The notes under the pieces: generated by a model | What the model was told of the DNA's origin: nothing | Seen by the model: the letters and a program-made list of their open reading frames with translations, nothing else | Database searches by the model: none | Assembly (NCBI RefSeq): GCF_001634365.1 | Contig: NZ_CP014579.1 | Coordinates: 1 to 64,000, forward strand | From: Paraburkholderia phytofirmans OLGA172 | GTDB taxonomy: Bacteria; Pseudomonadota; Gammaproteobacteria; Burkholderiales; Burkholderiaceae | Direction: 5' to 3' | DNA: 64,000 nucleotides | Shown: in pieces, positions 7,619-16,508 of the stretch | Layout of the letters: every line of letters starts with the position of its first letter | Position numbering within the stretch: position 1 is the first letter of the stretch | Program-made: the position numbers and the translations under genes

Positions 7619-8696
7619 GTTCGGCCGATCCCCCTTTTCTCGTCAAACGCCCGTCGAGCCTGGGTGTTGGCAATGGTGGCGCGGCTGGATCCGGCTCATT
7701 GACGACCGGCGAATCCTGCTGATCCATCCACCTTTGCCACGCCCGATACAAACGGTTGGCGGACACTGCCTGCACAAATCCCAGCCATTGCCCGACCAGT
7801 TCTGCCTCAACCCCGCTCTCGAACAGGTCCGCCGCGAAGGTATTGCGCAAAGTTTGTGGACTGGCGCGTGAGGTTCGCGACGCGGCAATTCCAGCCGCGT
7901 CGATCAACGCGTCGACTGCGCGCAGCATTGTTGCCTTGTGCATCGGGCGTCCTGAAGGCGAAGCGGGAAAGACCAGATTGCCGGCCAATTCGGAGAGGCG
8001 CCGTTCGGCGAGCCATGCGTCGAGAATGGCGGCTGCGAAAGGCGCGAGCCGGGTCCGCCGCGTCAGCATCGGATTTGCGGACTCGATCGTGACCCAGGGT
8101 GAGCCGGCATTCACGCAACTAACCGTAAGCACCGCGGCCTCGCCCGTCTTGAGTCCGCCGCCGAGAAACACCGCAATCAAGGCACGATCGCGTCGCTCTC
8201 TCCAGCGTTGCGCTGCGGACAAGGCCGGCAAGGGCGAAAACAGATGCGCGATGAGCGCGGCTCGCTCGGCATGGTTAAGAAAACCGGTCGGTTCGTTGTC
8301 GCGTGCATTTCGCCATGCTGCTTCGCCATCCTGAGCAATGAAGCGTGCAGGATTGGTCGACGCGGATTCGATTTCGCGGACATGATCAAGCACCCGTTCA
8401 ATGAGTCGCAAATACCTGACGCGTTGCGGTTTTCGGATCGCAAGGCCGCCCACGAATTCAGCGATGGTTTGCATATCGACCGTGACCAGACTCTTTTGAC
8501 GAACGGCAAGCCAGTCGAGGAAAAGCCCCCACTGCGCTTGATAGACTTCAGCGGAAGAGCGCCTGAAATGCTGCTTGGCAAGCCATGCGTCGAACGCGAT
8601 TTGCGGATCGCGGCGCCAGTCGTCGCGTTCCCGATCGAAGAGATCGGTTGACGGTGCAGGGCGCGGGACCGGGTCGGACAGATGAGGAGGTGACAT
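7614..8696 (-). CDS. Tyrosine recombinase with altered catalytic residues
   Basis: A 360-residue protein of the XerC/XerD-phage integrase type. It has an N-terminal SAM-like core-binding domain (about 35-130) and a C-terminal catalytic domain (about 150-325). Landmarks are LGGGLKTGEAAVL, where GLRxxEL is usual, SPQTLRNTFAADLFESG, where SPHxLRHTFA is usual, GQWLGF, and NRLYRAW carrying the candidate Tyr nucleophile. The first catalytic Arg therefore reads as Lys and the His of the HxxR box as Gln, while the second Arg and the Tyr remain. Such a protein may bind DNA without normal strand exchange, or use non-standard residues. Location beside a plasmid-like origin suggests a dimer-resolution ancestry (inference). 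Confidence 0.85.
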   Translation of the reverse strand: MSPPHLSDPVPRPAPSTDLFDRERDDWRRDPQIAFDAWLAKQHFRRSSAEVYQAQWGLFLDWLAVRQKSLVTVDMQTIAEFVGGLAIRKPQRVRYLRLIERVLDHVREIESASTNPARFIAQDGEAAWRNARDNEPTGFLNHAERAALIAHLFSPLPALSAAQRWRERRDRALIAVFLGGGLKTGEAAVLTVSCVNAGSPWVTIESANPMLTRRTRLAPFAAAILDAWLAERRLSELAGNLVFPASPSGRPMHKATMLRAVDALIDAAGIAASRTSRASPQTLRNTFAADLFESGVEAELVGQWLGFVQAVSANRLYRAWQRWMDQQDSPVVNEPDPAAPPLPTPRLDGRLTRKGGSAEP

Positions 8697-8759
8697 ACGC
8701 TATTTTTCCGTTAGTTGCGCGTATTGTAGGTGGCAGCCGACGAAAGTACAGCGCTTGAG

Positions 8760-9158
8760 TCAGTCGCCCCACGCCCGCGCGTGCCTTAGCGGAGCGCCCT
8801 TAGAGGCAGGTTGCGCGGCGCGGCGTGCCGCCTCTTCATAGGCCGAGACGGCAAACGCGAATACCGCGGGCAACGCGGTGGAGGTGCCGAAGTCGACCGC
8901 CTCGTCCGTTTCCGGATAAGGCAGCTCGGACGGCCGCTGGAACAGGCCAAGCATGATTGCGTCGTGTCGGCTGGCAAACCCGAGATCCGCCAATGCTTCG
9001 GCTTCGATTGCGTGTAGCAGGCGCCACGAGAGTGGGACCTGCTGGACGATGTAGCGCGCAGCGATATTGCGCACGATGTGTTCAAGATCGCGCGCCGCGG
9101 TTTGATAGCGCAGCGCGGCCAGAGCATGCTCGGCTTGGTCGGTGGTCAGGTCGTTCAT
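8760..9158 (-). CDS. Hypothetical protein behind an SOS-type box
   Basis: A 132-residue soluble, mostly helical, Ala/Glu-rich protein that I do not recognise. It has no signal peptide, membrane segment or metal motif. The ATG at 9158 was chosen because GGAG sits 8 bases upstream, whereas the longer frame would translate a perfect LexA-type palindrome at 9182-9201. It lies between the recombinase and the XRE regulator on the same strand. The SOS-like operator suggests induction by DNA damage (inference). Confidence 0.7.
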   Translation of the reverse strand: MNDLTTDQAEHALAALRYQTAARDLEHIVRNIAARYIVQQVPLSWRLLHAIEAEALADLGFASRHDAIMLGLFQRPSELPYPETDEAVDFGTSTALPAVFAFAVSAYEEAARRAAQPASKGAPLRHARAWGD

Positions 9159-9181
9159 TATCGGCTCCAGTCGATACCCCA

Positions 9182-9201
9182 TACTGTACAAATATACAGT
9201 G
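9182..9201 (-). promoter_or_regulatory. LexA/SOS-box-like operator
   Basis: TACTGTACAAATATACAGTG contains CTGT-N8-ACAG with an AT-rich centre, the LexA consensus of beta- and gamma-proteobacteria. It lies about 25 bp upstream of the predicted start at 9158, where it would cover the promoter. Confidence 0.7.
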
Positions 9202-9272
9202 TCCGGTGCAACCTCGCCCAAACGACAATTCAGTCCAACTCCGACATCAACCAGCAGCGGTGCGCCCGCCCC

Positions 9273-9899
9273 TCAGCCGTGAATCACCACTAGCAGCGCT
9301 TTCGCCTCGCCTTTTCCGGCGTTACGAATTGCGTGCGGCTCGTCGGCGACGTAGCGCGCCGTGTCCGCGGCCTTGAGCCGCTTCGTCGTGCCGGCCGCCT
9401 CGATCTCGATCGATCCCTGCAGCACGGTCAGATGCTCGCGCGTTCCGGGTTCGTGCGCGTTCGACACCAGCGCCCCGCCCGGCTGCAGCGTCAGTTCATA
9501 CCACTCGAACTTGCCGGCCAATTCGATCGGCCCCCAGACACGCAACTGGTACTTGGCCTCGTGCCCGCTCAAAGTCGGGATGTCGTGAGGGCCGGAGACG
9601 GCGATCGCCTCCGGCGCCTTCTGCGGCGCGAACAGCGAATCGAGGCTGACGCCGAGCGCGTTCGTCAGACGCCAGGCGACCGCGATCGTCGGATTGGCCT
9701 TGTCGCGTTCGATCTCCGAGAGCATCGATTTCGATACGCCGGCCGCGCGCGACAGGTCGTCGAGCGTCATGCGCCGTTCGGCGCGCAGACGCTGAATCTG
9801 CTCGCCGACGCGAGGCGGCGCCGCGATCGCCGGGACCGAACTCGCGCCCGAAGTGGGTGCCGCGTTGGCTGCTGCGCGGCGGATTCCCGAACTTGCCAT
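9273..9899 (-). CDS. XRE-family regulator with cupin domain
   Basis: A 208-residue regulator. A helix-turn-helix of the XRE class is at about residues 32-90 (RMTLDDLSRAAGVSKSMLSEIERDKANPT), and a small cupin_2 sensor domain fills the C-terminal half (HEPGTREHLTVLQGSIEIEA and PHAIRN). It is divergent from kbl-tdh across 169 bp, so it probably controls its own gene and threonine catabolism (inference). The first 30 residues are Ala/Ser-rich and look disordered. The ligand is unknown. Confidence 0.88.
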   Translation of the reverse strand: MASSGIRRAAANAAPTSGASSVPAIAAPPRVGEQIQRLRAERRMTLDDLSRAAGVSKSMLSEIERDKANPTIAVAWRLTNALGVSLDSLFAPQKAPEAIAVSGPHDIPTLSGHEAKYQLRVWGPIELAGKFEWYELTLQPGGALVSNAHEPGTREHLTVLQGSIEIEAAGTTKRLKAADTARYVADEPHAIRNAGKGEAKALLVVIHG

Positions 9900-9943
9900 T
9901 TACTGACCTATCGTTTAGAGTTGTTCGACATACCGGATTTTAG

Positions 9944-9957
9944 TTCGAAAAAACGAA
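9944..9957. promoter_or_regulatory. Inverted repeat in the XRE-kbl intergenic region
   Basis: TTCG-N6-CGAA in an A-rich context, within the 169-bp gap between the divergent XRE gene and kbl. GTTCGA also occurs 20 bp to the left. It is a candidate operator for the XRE-cupin regulator; this is inference from position only. Confidence 0.35.
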
Positions 9958-10068
9958 AATATCCGATAAAACTGACAACCGACTATAACAGCCCGCCTCG
10001 ACGCCGAACATGCTCCACGCGCCGAGCATGTCGTCCACAGGCGCATCACCCTTTCAGGAGTCTGGTTC

Positions 10069-11268
10069 ATGCGTGACCTTTACCTCGCCCATCTGCGCGG
10101 CACTCTCGAGCAGATCCGCGCTGACGGGTTTTACAAGAACGAGCGCGTGATCGCCAGCCCGCAGTCGGCTGACGTGCGTCTCGCGAACGGCACGGAAGTG
10201 CTGAATTTCTGCGCCAACAACTATCTCGGTCTGGCCAACGACGAACGGCTGATCGAGGCCGCGAAGCTTGGCCTGGATAGCGACGGATTCGGCATGGCGT
10301 CGGTGCGTTTCATCTGCGGCACGCAAACCGTGCACAAAGACCTCGAAAAAGCGCTCGCCGCATTCCTGCAAACCGACGACTGCATTCTCTACTCCAGCTG
10401 TTTCGATGCAAACGGTGGTTTATTCGAAACCCTGCTCGACGAAAGCGACGCCATCATCAGCGACGAGCTGAACCACGCGAGCATTATCGACGGTGTGCGG
10501 CTTTCGAAGGCGAAGCGCTTTCGCTACAAGAACAATGACCTCGCCGATCTCGAAGCCAGGCTGAAAGAAGCCGATGCCGCCGGCGCGCGCTTCAAGCTGA
10601 TCGCGACCGACGGCGTGTTTTCGATGGACGGCATCATCGCCAACCTCGTCGGCATTTGCGATCTGGCCGACCGCTACGGCGCACTGGTGATGGTCGACGA
10701 TTCGCACGCGGTCGGTTTTGTCGGCGAACATGGGCGCGGCACGCCGGAACATTGCGGTGTGCTGTCGCGCGTCGACATCATTACCGGCACGCTCGGCAAA
10801 GCGCTGGGCGGGGCGTCGGGCGGCTACGTCGCCGCGCGCCAGGAAGTGGTCGATCTGCTGCGTCAGCGTTCGCGCCCCTATCTGTTCTCGAACACGCTGA
10901 CGCCGAGCATCGCTGCCGCCTCGCTGAAAGTGCTCGAATTGCTCGCCAGCGACGAAGGTGCGCAACTGCGCGCGCGCGTGCGTGACAACGGCGCGCACTT
11001 CCGCCGCGCGATGAGTGCGCTCGGCTTCACGCTCGTGCCCGGCGAACACCCGATCATTCCAGTCATGCTGGGCGACGCGCAACTCGCATCGAACATGGCC
11101 GACGCGTTGTTGAAGGAAGGCGTGTACGTGATCGGCTTCTCGTTCCCCGTGGTGCCCAAAGGCCGCGCGCGCATCCGCACGCAAATGAGCGCCGCGCACA
11201 CGCCGGAACAAATCGATCGAGCCGTCGACGCATTCGCGCGAGTCGGCCGTCAACTCGGCATTATCTGA
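10069..11268 (+). CDS. kbl: 2-amino-3-ketobutyrate CoA ligase (glycine C-acetyltransferase)
   Basis: This PLP enzyme cleaves 2-amino-3-ketobutyrate with CoA to glycine and acetyl-CoA, the second step of threonine breakdown. It is 399 residues, normal for the family. The alpha-oxoamine synthase features are clear: [15 protein letters not shown] near the N-terminus, [18 protein letters not shown], and [14 protein letters not shown] carrying the PLP lysine near residue 245. The ATG at 10069 has AGGAG 8 bases upstream. tdh follows after 13 bp, so the two genes form one operon. Confidence 0.97.
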   Translation: MRDLYLAHLRGTLEQIRADGFYKNERVIASPQSADVRLANGTEVLNFCANNYLGLANDERLIEAAKLGLDSDGFGMASVRFICGTQTVHKDLEKALAAFLQTDDCILYSSCFDANGGLFETLLDESDAIISDELNHASIIDGVRLSKAKRFRYKNNDLADLEARLKEADAAGARFKLIATDGVFSMDGIIANLVGICDLADRYGALVMVDDSHAVGFVGEHGRGTPEHCGVLSRVDIITGTLGKALGGASGGYVAARQEVVDLLRQRSRPYLFSNTLTPSIAAASLKVLELLASDEGAQLRARVRDNGAHFRRAMSALGFTLVPGEHPIIPVMLGDAQLASNMADALLKEGVYVIGFSFPVVPKGRARIRTQMSAAHTPEQIDRAVDAFARVGRQLGII

Positions 11269-11281
11269 AGCGGAGGCGCAC

Positions 11282-12313
11282 ATGAAAGCATTGGCAAAAC
11301 TCGAACGCGCACCGGGCCTCACGCTGACGGATGTGAAGAAGCCCGAAGTCGGTCACAACGACGTGATGATCCGCATCACGCGCACCGCAATCTGCGGTAC
11401 CGATATCCACATCTGGAAATGGGACGACTGGGCACAAAAGACGATTCCGGTACCGATGCATGTCGGCCACGAATACGTCGGTGAAATCGTCGAAATGGGT
11501 CAGGAAGTGCGGGGCTTTGCGATCGGCGATCGCGTGTCGGGCGAAGGACATATCACCTGCGGCTTCTGTCGCAACTGTCGTGCAGGACGCCGGCATCTGT
11601 GCCGAAATACGGTAGGCGTCGGCGTAAATCGTGAAGGCGCATTCGCCGAATATCTCGTGATTCCCGCGTTCAACGCGTTCAAGATTCCGCCCGAAATCTC
11701 CGACGATCTCGCCGCGATCTTCGATCCGTTCGGCAACGCCACGCATACGGCGCTGTCGTTCAACCTGGTCGGCGAAGACGTGCTGATCACCGGCGCGGGG
11801 CCGATCGGCATCATGGCTGTGGCGATTGCGAAACACGTCGGCGCACGCAATGTGGTGATTACGGACGTCAACGACTATCGCCTCGAACTCGCGCGCAAGA
11901 TGGGCGCGACGCGTGCGGTGAACGTCTCGCGTGAATCGTTGCGCGACGTGATGACGGATCTGCACATGGCCGAAGGTTTCGACGTCGGGCTGGAAATGTC
12001 AGGTGTACCGAGCGCTTTCACGAGCATGCTCGAAGCGATGAACCACGGCGGCAAGATTGCGCTGCTCGGCATTCCGCCCGCGCAGACCGCGATCGACTGG
12101 ACCCAGGTCATTTTCAAGGGCCTCGAAATCAAGGGCATTTACGGCCGCGAGATGTTCGAGACCTGGTACAAGATGGTCGCGATGCTGCAAAGCGGGTTGG
12201 ACCTGTCGCCGATCCTCACACATCGTTTCAAGGTCGACGATTATCAGGAGGCGTTCGCCACGATGCTATCAGGCGAGAGCGGCAAGGTGATTCTCGACTG
12301 GACCGCCGCGTGA
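11282..12313 (+). CDS. tdh: L-threonine 3-dehydrogenase
   Basis: A zinc-dependent, NAD-linked medium-chain dehydrogenase (343 residues) that oxidises L-threonine to 2-amino-3-ketobutyrate, the substrate of the upstream Kbl. Visible motifs are [15 protein letters not shown] with the catalytic-zinc Cys, GHEYVGEI, the structural-zinc cysteines in [15 protein letters not shown], and a Rossmann motif, [11 protein letters not shown]. The start has GGAGG 6 bases upstream. A hairpin terminator follows 70 bp after the stop. Confidence 0.97.
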   Translation: MKALAKLERAPGLTLTDVKKPEVGHNDVMIRITRTAICGTDIHIWKWDDWAQKTIPVPMHVGHEYVGEIVEMGQEVRGFAIGDRVSGEGHITCGFCRNCRAGRRHLCRNTVGVGVNREGAFAEYLVIPAFNAFKIPPEISDDLAAIFDPFGNATHTALSFNLVGEDVLITGAGPIGIMAVAIAKHVGARNVVITDVNDYRLELARKMGATRAVNVSRESLRDVMTDLHMAEGFDVGLEMSGVPSAFTSMLEAMNHGGKIALLGIPPAQTAIDWTQVIFKGLEIKGIYGREMFETWYKMVAMLQSGLDLSPILTHRFKVDDYQEAFATMLSGESGKVILDWTAA

Positions 12314-12382
12314 GCTAAAAAAACGGCACACGCAGGCGCATCCGCTGAAATGCAAAGCCTGAAACGCAGAGTCTGAAACCAA

Positions 12383-12419
12383 ACGCCCGCACCGCGCTCA
12401 TGCGCCTGCGGGCGTTTTA
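12383..12419. terminator. Rho-independent terminator shared by tdh and the yceI-like gene
   Basis: The 9-bp stem ACGCCCGCA (12383-12391) pairs with TGCGGGCGT (12407-12415) and is followed by TTTT on the + strand. It ends the tdh operon. The right arm encodes the last codons of the convergent yceI-like gene and its stop codon falls in the loop. Confidence 0.75.
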
Positions 12420-13048
12420 ACGAACTCAGCCTGAACGCGCACATGAATATCGTCGCCAACAGCCGGGTACCACGTCGACAAACCGAATTTCGCGCGGCTG
12501 AAATGACCGTCTGCGGAAAAGCCGAGCGTGTCTTTCTTCGTGAGTGGATCGGGTGCGAAGCCGTTGAAGGTCACATCGAGCGTCACGGGTTGCGTCATGC
12601 CGTGAATCGTCAGATCGCCGGTCAACGTGCCGCGCGATTCGCCGGTGCGCTCAAAGCGCGTGCTGGCGAAGCGCACCTCCGGATAGCGCGACACGTCGAG
12701 CATGCTCGCGCTTTTTACCATCTTGTCGAGTAGCGGCACATTCGTATCGATGCTCGCGGCGTCGATCGTGATCGTTGCGCTACTCCTGTCCAGCCCTCCT
12801 TCGTTCCAGTCGAGCTGTCCCTGCTTGCGGTCGAAGCGCATGGTGAAGCGCGAATACTTGAAGTGATCGATATCGAAGGTAATGCTGCAATGGTCCGGGT
12901 CGAGGTCGTAGCGTCCGGCCGGCACGCGCGCCTCGTTCTGGCTAACCGTATGGGTGAGCACTCGCACCGGCGTACAGGCCATTGCCGTCAGCAGCGTTGC
13001 GCTGAGCAGCGCACCTAAAAACGTTCTGCGGATAGTAGAGCGATTCAT
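12398..13048 (-). CDS. YceI-family periplasmic lipoprotein
   Basis: A 216-residue exported protein of the YceI lipocalin-like family, which bind isoprenoid-type lipids. The N-terminus MNRSTIRRTFLGALLS then LLTAMAC resembles a lipoprotein signal, with a marginal lipobox. YceI signatures follow: RYDLDPDHCSITFDIDHFKYSRF, ASIDTNVPLLDKM, FASTRFERTGES, LTGDLTIHGMTQPVTLDVTFNG and GFSADGHFSRAKFG. The start at 13048 was preferred to an upstream ATG because it begins the signal peptide. It is divergent from the TetR gene 110 bp away and may be its target (inference). Confidence 0.9.
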   Translation of the reverse strand: MNRSTIRRTFLGALLSATLLTAMACTPVRVLTHTVSQNEARVPAGRYDLDPDHCSITFDIDHFKYSRFTMRFDRKQGQLDWNEGGLDRSSATITIDAASIDTNVPLLDKMVKSASMLDVSRYPEVRFASTRFERTGESRGTLTGDLTIHGMTQPVTLDVTFNGFAPDPLTKKDTLGFSADGHFSRAKFGLSTWYPAVGDDIHVRVQAEFVKTPAGA

Positions 13049-13122
13049 GAGGTTCGTTCCAGTTGATCGATCGTCACCACGATAACAGTAAGCGTAACCG
13101 ACACGCCGAGGCACACAAAAAC

Positions 13123-13151
13123 TTGACGAAGGAGAATGATCATTCTACCCT
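13123..13151 (+). promoter_or_regulatory. tetR promoter with an embedded palindromic operator
   Basis: A TTGACG -35 (13123-13128) and a TACCCT -10-like hexamer (13146-13151) are 17 bp apart. The perfect palindrome GAATGATCATTC (13134-13145) fills most of the spacer. Its position is typical of autoregulatory TetR operators. Confidence 0.6.
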
Positions 13152-13157
13152 TCGCGC

Positions 13158-13859
13158 ATGGCTACTCAAAACCCGACTGAATGGGCTGCGTCCGGCAGCG
13201 CGCGTGAAAGGCTGCTCGACGCTGCGGAAGCGTTGATCTACGCCGGCGGCATCCATGCAACCGGCGTCGACGCGATCGTCAAGCAGTCCGGCACTGCGCG
13301 CAAAAGCTTTTACACGCATTTCGAATCGAAAGACGCGCTTGTCGCCGCCGCGCTGGAGCGGCGCGACGAACGCTGGATGAACTGGTTTATCGCGGGCACG
13401 CGGCAACATGGCAAGACTGCGCGCACGCGCCTGCTCGGCATGTTCGATGTGCTGTGCGAATGGTTTGCGTCGGAGGATTTTCATGGTTGCGCGTTCCTGA
13501 ACGCCGCCGGCGAAATCGCCTCCGCGGAGGATCCGATCCGGATCGTCGCACGCGAACACAAGGAACGCCTGCTCGCGTTCGTGCTAACCCAGTGCAATGA
13601 ATACGCGGCTGAATCGGGCATGGGCGCGCGTCGCGCCGCGCGCTTGTCGCGCCAATGGCTGATCCTGCTCGACGGCGCCATCGCCGTGGCGCTGGTGAGC
13701 GGCGAGGCCGACGCCGCGCTCGACGCGCAAGCTGCCGCAGAAGCCTTGCTCGATACCGAGTCCGCAAGCGAATCGGACCCACTCGCAGGTCGATCAGCGG
13801 GCAAGTCGCGAGGCACAGCCCCAAGCAAACGGCCGCCGTCCCGGCGCACCGCCACCTGA
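13158..13859 (+). CDS. TetR-family transcriptional regulator
   Basis: A 233-residue repressor with an N-terminal TetR helix-turn-helix (about residues 14-60: RERLLDAAEALIYAGG, then VDAIVKQSGTARKSFYTHFESKDALVAAAL) and an all-helical ligand domain. The C-terminal 30 residues are Ser/Lys/Arg-rich and probably disordered. The perfect palindrome GAATGATCATTC sits in its own promoter, pointing to autoregulation. Candidate targets are the divergent yceI-like gene and the co-directional NTF2-like gene 13 bp downstream. The ligand is unknown. Confidence 0.92.
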   Translation: MATQNPTEWAASGSARERLLDAAEALIYAGGIHATGVDAIVKQSGTARKSFYTHFESKDALVAAALERRDERWMNWFIAGTRQHGKTARTRLLGMFDVLCEWFASEDFHGCAFLNAAGEIASAEDPIRIVAREHKERLLAFVLTQCNEYAAESGMGARRAARLSRQWLILLDGAIAVALVSGEADAALDAQAAAEALLDTESASESDPLAGRSAGKSRGTAPSKRPPSRRTAT

Positions 13860-13872
13860 CTGAGAAACCACC

Positions 13873-14352
13873 ATGGCTGACTCGATCGAAACCCGCCCGC
13901 CACTCCCGCCGTTCACACGCGAAACCGCGATCCAGAAGGTGCGCGCCGCGGAAGACGGCTGGAATACCCGCGACCCCGAGCGCGTGTCGCTCGCGTATAC
14001 GCTGGATAGCGTCTGGCGCAACCGCGCCGAGTTCACGCAAGGACGCGCGGAGATCGTCGGACTGTTGCGCCGCAAATGGGCAAAGGAACTCGACTACCGC
14101 CTGATCAAGGAACTCTGGGCATTCACGGACAACCGCATCGCCGTGCGCTTTGCCTACGAATGGCACGACGACTCGAACAACTGGTTCCGTTCATACGGCA
14201 ACGAGAATTGGGAGTTCGATGAACACGGACTGATGGCGCGCCGTCATGCCAGCATCAACGATCTGCCGATCCGCGCGGCCGAGCGTCTTTATCATTGGCC
14301 GCTCGGCCGACGTCCCGACGATCATCCCGGCCTGTCCGACCTCGGCCTCTAG
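13873..14352 (+). CDS. DUF1348 (NTF2-like) protein
   Basis: A 159-residue cytoplasmic protein of the DUF1348 / nuclear-transport-factor-2-like family. Characteristic stretches are [37 protein letters not shown]-like [43 protein letters not shown] and the conserved ending [21 protein letters not shown]. The biochemical role is not established. It lies 13 bp after the tetR stop and is probably co-transcribed with it. Confidence 0.92.
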   Translation: MADSIETRPPLPPFTRETAIQKVRAAEDGWNTRDPERVSLAYTLDSVWRNRAEFTQGRAEIVGLLRRKWAKELDYRLIKELWAFTDNRIAVRFAYEWHDDSNNWFRSYGNENWEFDEHGLMARRHASINDLPIRAAERLYHWPLGRRPDDHPGLSDLGL

Positions 14353-14575
14353 ATATTTCTCCGACATCGAAGGTGGCCACCTGCCGGGTGCTCACCGCTC
14401 TGCCATCGGTTCTCCGTTATGGTTGCATCTGCGCCGCGGGGCATGTCCTGTTCCCGCGCGCCCGAGCGTGTCCTCCACATCGCCGGTGCGGGTTGAGGTA
14501 CAGTGCGCGACGGGCGGCAAGCAGGAATACCTGGAACATGGATGACACCGGCACTCGACCGGTGACGGAGAGCAC

Positions 14576-15094
14576 ATGCATTTTCGGCAGATCAGGAAGG
14601 ATATTCGGCGTACCGCCGTGGCGCTCGTCGCGAGCTTGGCTGCGGCCTCCGCGGCCTATGCGGGCAACTGGTGCGAGGGCGGCGTATGGGTCGATGCAAT
14701 GCTCGGTTCCTATCACATCAACCCCGACCCAAATACTCATTTCGAGCAATTCAATCCTGGCCTTGGCGTCGAATGCTGGCTCAACAATCAATGGGCGCTG
14801 ACTGCTGGCGGCTTTCGCAACTCGCTGCGGCGGCCTTCATACTATGGCGGCGGCGTCTGGGCGCCCGAGTTCGCGCACTGGGGCATCGTGCGGATCGCGG
14901 CGATCGGCGGGATCATCTCCGGCTATAACTACGGCAATTGGGGCCTGGGTCGCAACCACACGATCGGGCCGGTGGTTGCGCCAATCGTGATGGTGGACTA
15001 TAAGCGCGTCGGGGCTAACTTTATTGTGATTCCGCCTATCCCCTCGGACGATCTTCCATTCACGATCGGGTTCCAGTTGAAGGTGAAGTTCTAA
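14576..15094 (+). CDS. Small exported beta-barrel-like protein
   Basis: A 172-residue protein with a Sec signal peptide (MHFRQIRKDIRRTAVALVAS, cleavage probably after AYA near residue 29). The mature part alternates aromatic and glycine-rich strands (MLGSYHIN, FNPGLGVECWLNNQWALTAGGF, IISGYNYGNWGLG) and ends with Phe (FQLKVKF), as outer-membrane barrels do. I recognise the general pattern of small Burkholderia outer-membrane-like hypothetical proteins but no named function. Transcription appears independent of its neighbours. Confidence 0.7.
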   Translation: MHFRQIRKDIRRTAVALVASLAAASAAYAGNWCEGGVWVDAMLGSYHINPDPNTHFEQFNPGLGVECWLNNQWALTAGGFRNSLRRPSYYGGGVWAPEFAHWGIVRIAAIGGIISGYNYGNWGLGRNHTIGPVVAPIVMVDYKRVGANFIVIPPIPSDDLPFTIGFQLKVKF

Positions 15095-15470
15095 ATCTGG
15101 CGTAATAGGCCCCGTGCCTGGCGTAAAAAGCCGCTTGCGGGCGCGTGGACGGACCGCGGCGAAAATATTCGCTATCACTTCGGCATCTCACACGCTATAA
15201 CAGGTATTTGCAGGGCGATTATTACGTGTCGAGGGGTCCACAAAATCCGTTGGCACTGCCAGTTCGCACGCCACCTTGCGCCCCGGGACTTCGGCTCGGC
15301 GCACTGCTCTCCGTATTTTCATAACCACCTAAAACTTTGGCCTCGGGCAATTCGCCCGCGGACCCGAAGAGCGTTCGCGCGTCCGAAAATTTCCGATCTA
15401 TGTCGACGTCCGGGCACGAGGATAACGAATCACATCGGTGAAAAACGCACCCTTAATTTAGGAGCTAAAA
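15095..15470. other. Intergenic stretch
   Basis: About 375 bp between two small exported-protein genes. I see no gene, repeat or RNA structure I can support. The only clear signal is the ribosome binding site GGAG shortly before the next start. Confidence 0.5.
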
Positions 15471-15719
15471 ATGAAATTACACCTGATGGCGGCTTCTGCC
15501 GCCGGATTGCTTGTCATGGCCGGGTTTGCGCATTCGCAAAGCATGCCGGAGACTCAACAACCAGCCCAGCAGGAAAACGCAGCGACTCAGCCTGCCCCTT
15601 CCGATACGGCGACGCAGGGATACGGTGGCATGCCCGACACGAAAATGCAGAGCGGCGCAAAACACACGAAGCCCTGCAACATCGACCCACAATGCAATAT
15701 CTTCTTCGGTGGGAGCTAA
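15471..15719 (+). CDS. Small secreted protein of unknown function
   Basis: An 82-residue protein with a clear signal peptide (MKLHLMAASAAGLLVMAGFA, cleavage near residue 22) and a short Gln/Pro/Ala-rich mature part. Two cysteines near the end (CNIDPQC) could form a disulfide. TAGGAGCTAAAA precedes the ATG, a good ribosome binding site. I recognise no domain; similar Gln/Pro-rich periplasmic peptides are common in Burkholderia genomes. Confidence 0.65.
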   Translation: MKLHLMAASAAGLLVMAGFAHSQSMPETQQPAQQENAATQPAPSDTATQGYGGMPDTKMQSGAKHTKPCNIDPQCNIFFGGS

Positions 15720-16508
15720 AGACAAACTGAGGTCGCGCGGGATAACGACGGCAAACAAAACGGACCCGAGCCGGGAGGCGTGACTGACGTCAGCGCATCC
15801 TGCGCGGCCATCCAGTCAAAGGTGAGCGATTTCAGGATGGTGAGGAATTCCAGGAGATGGCATCGTCGTTGTCAAAGGTGAGGAACGCCAGGAAATATCG
15901 TCAACACAGCCAAAGGTGAGAATTTCCATGGAGTCCTCCTTGTGGACGCTCGCCTCCACAACCGGCGCGCAATGGCCGTTGCGGTACTCGCACGCCGCGA
16001 GTGCCAGCTGGCACGGGGCGGTCAGCAGGGAAGCTGAAAGCCCATAGGTGAGAACATTCGGGAGCGCGTGCGGTGACAATGTGGCTACCTGTCGATGCAT
16101 TTTCGATTCGAAGGTGAGAAGATTCGGGATGCCTCCCCGAACGCAGCCACCTGCGAGTTTTTTTTCCAGTCACATGGAGAACTTCTCCCATGACGCCCGG
16201 CGCTTTTGGCGAAGAAATCAAGGCGGCACTCATGCCGCACGCCGACGCTCAACGCGCGCTTTTGCAAAAGCCTTTGCAAAAGCGCTACGCACCGCAATGC
16301 GCAAATAAATGGGCTTTAAATAACGGCATCAAAACCAAAAACTTTAGAAGAATATTTAACTCCTCGGGCGTGCTCAAAAACACCGTAGTCATCGCTCAGT
16401 AACATGCGACCGGAATAATGGCCTGTGCTGTAGACACGACCAGATTTCGCAAAGAACGCGCTGCCCCGATCGAGGGCCGACGCAAAAGGCCACACCCGGG
16501 GGGTTCAC
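15720..16508. other. Gene-free region with iteron-like cluster
   Basis: About 790 bp without a credible gene. Its first half carries six reverse-oriented iteron-like repeats. Its second half is more AT-rich and should contain the promoter of the kinase gene at 16509. Confidence 0.6.
15819..16128 (-). repeat. Cluster of six reverse-oriented iteron-like repeats
   Basis: Repeats begin near 15819, 15836, 15875, 15913, 16045 and 16111. Each has the form (A)AGGTGAG-N6-CGGG or a near variant, such as AAGGTGAGAAGATTCGGG at 16111. The left four are diverged (CAGG or CATGG in place of CGGG); the last two match well. They are the reverse complement of the origin iterons. Confidence 0.8.

Noticed and set aside
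15816..16308. Short frames of 60-110 codons on both strands in the gap before the sensor kinase
   Set aside because: They run through diverged iteron-like repeats, lack ribosome sites and have no domain or signal sequence.
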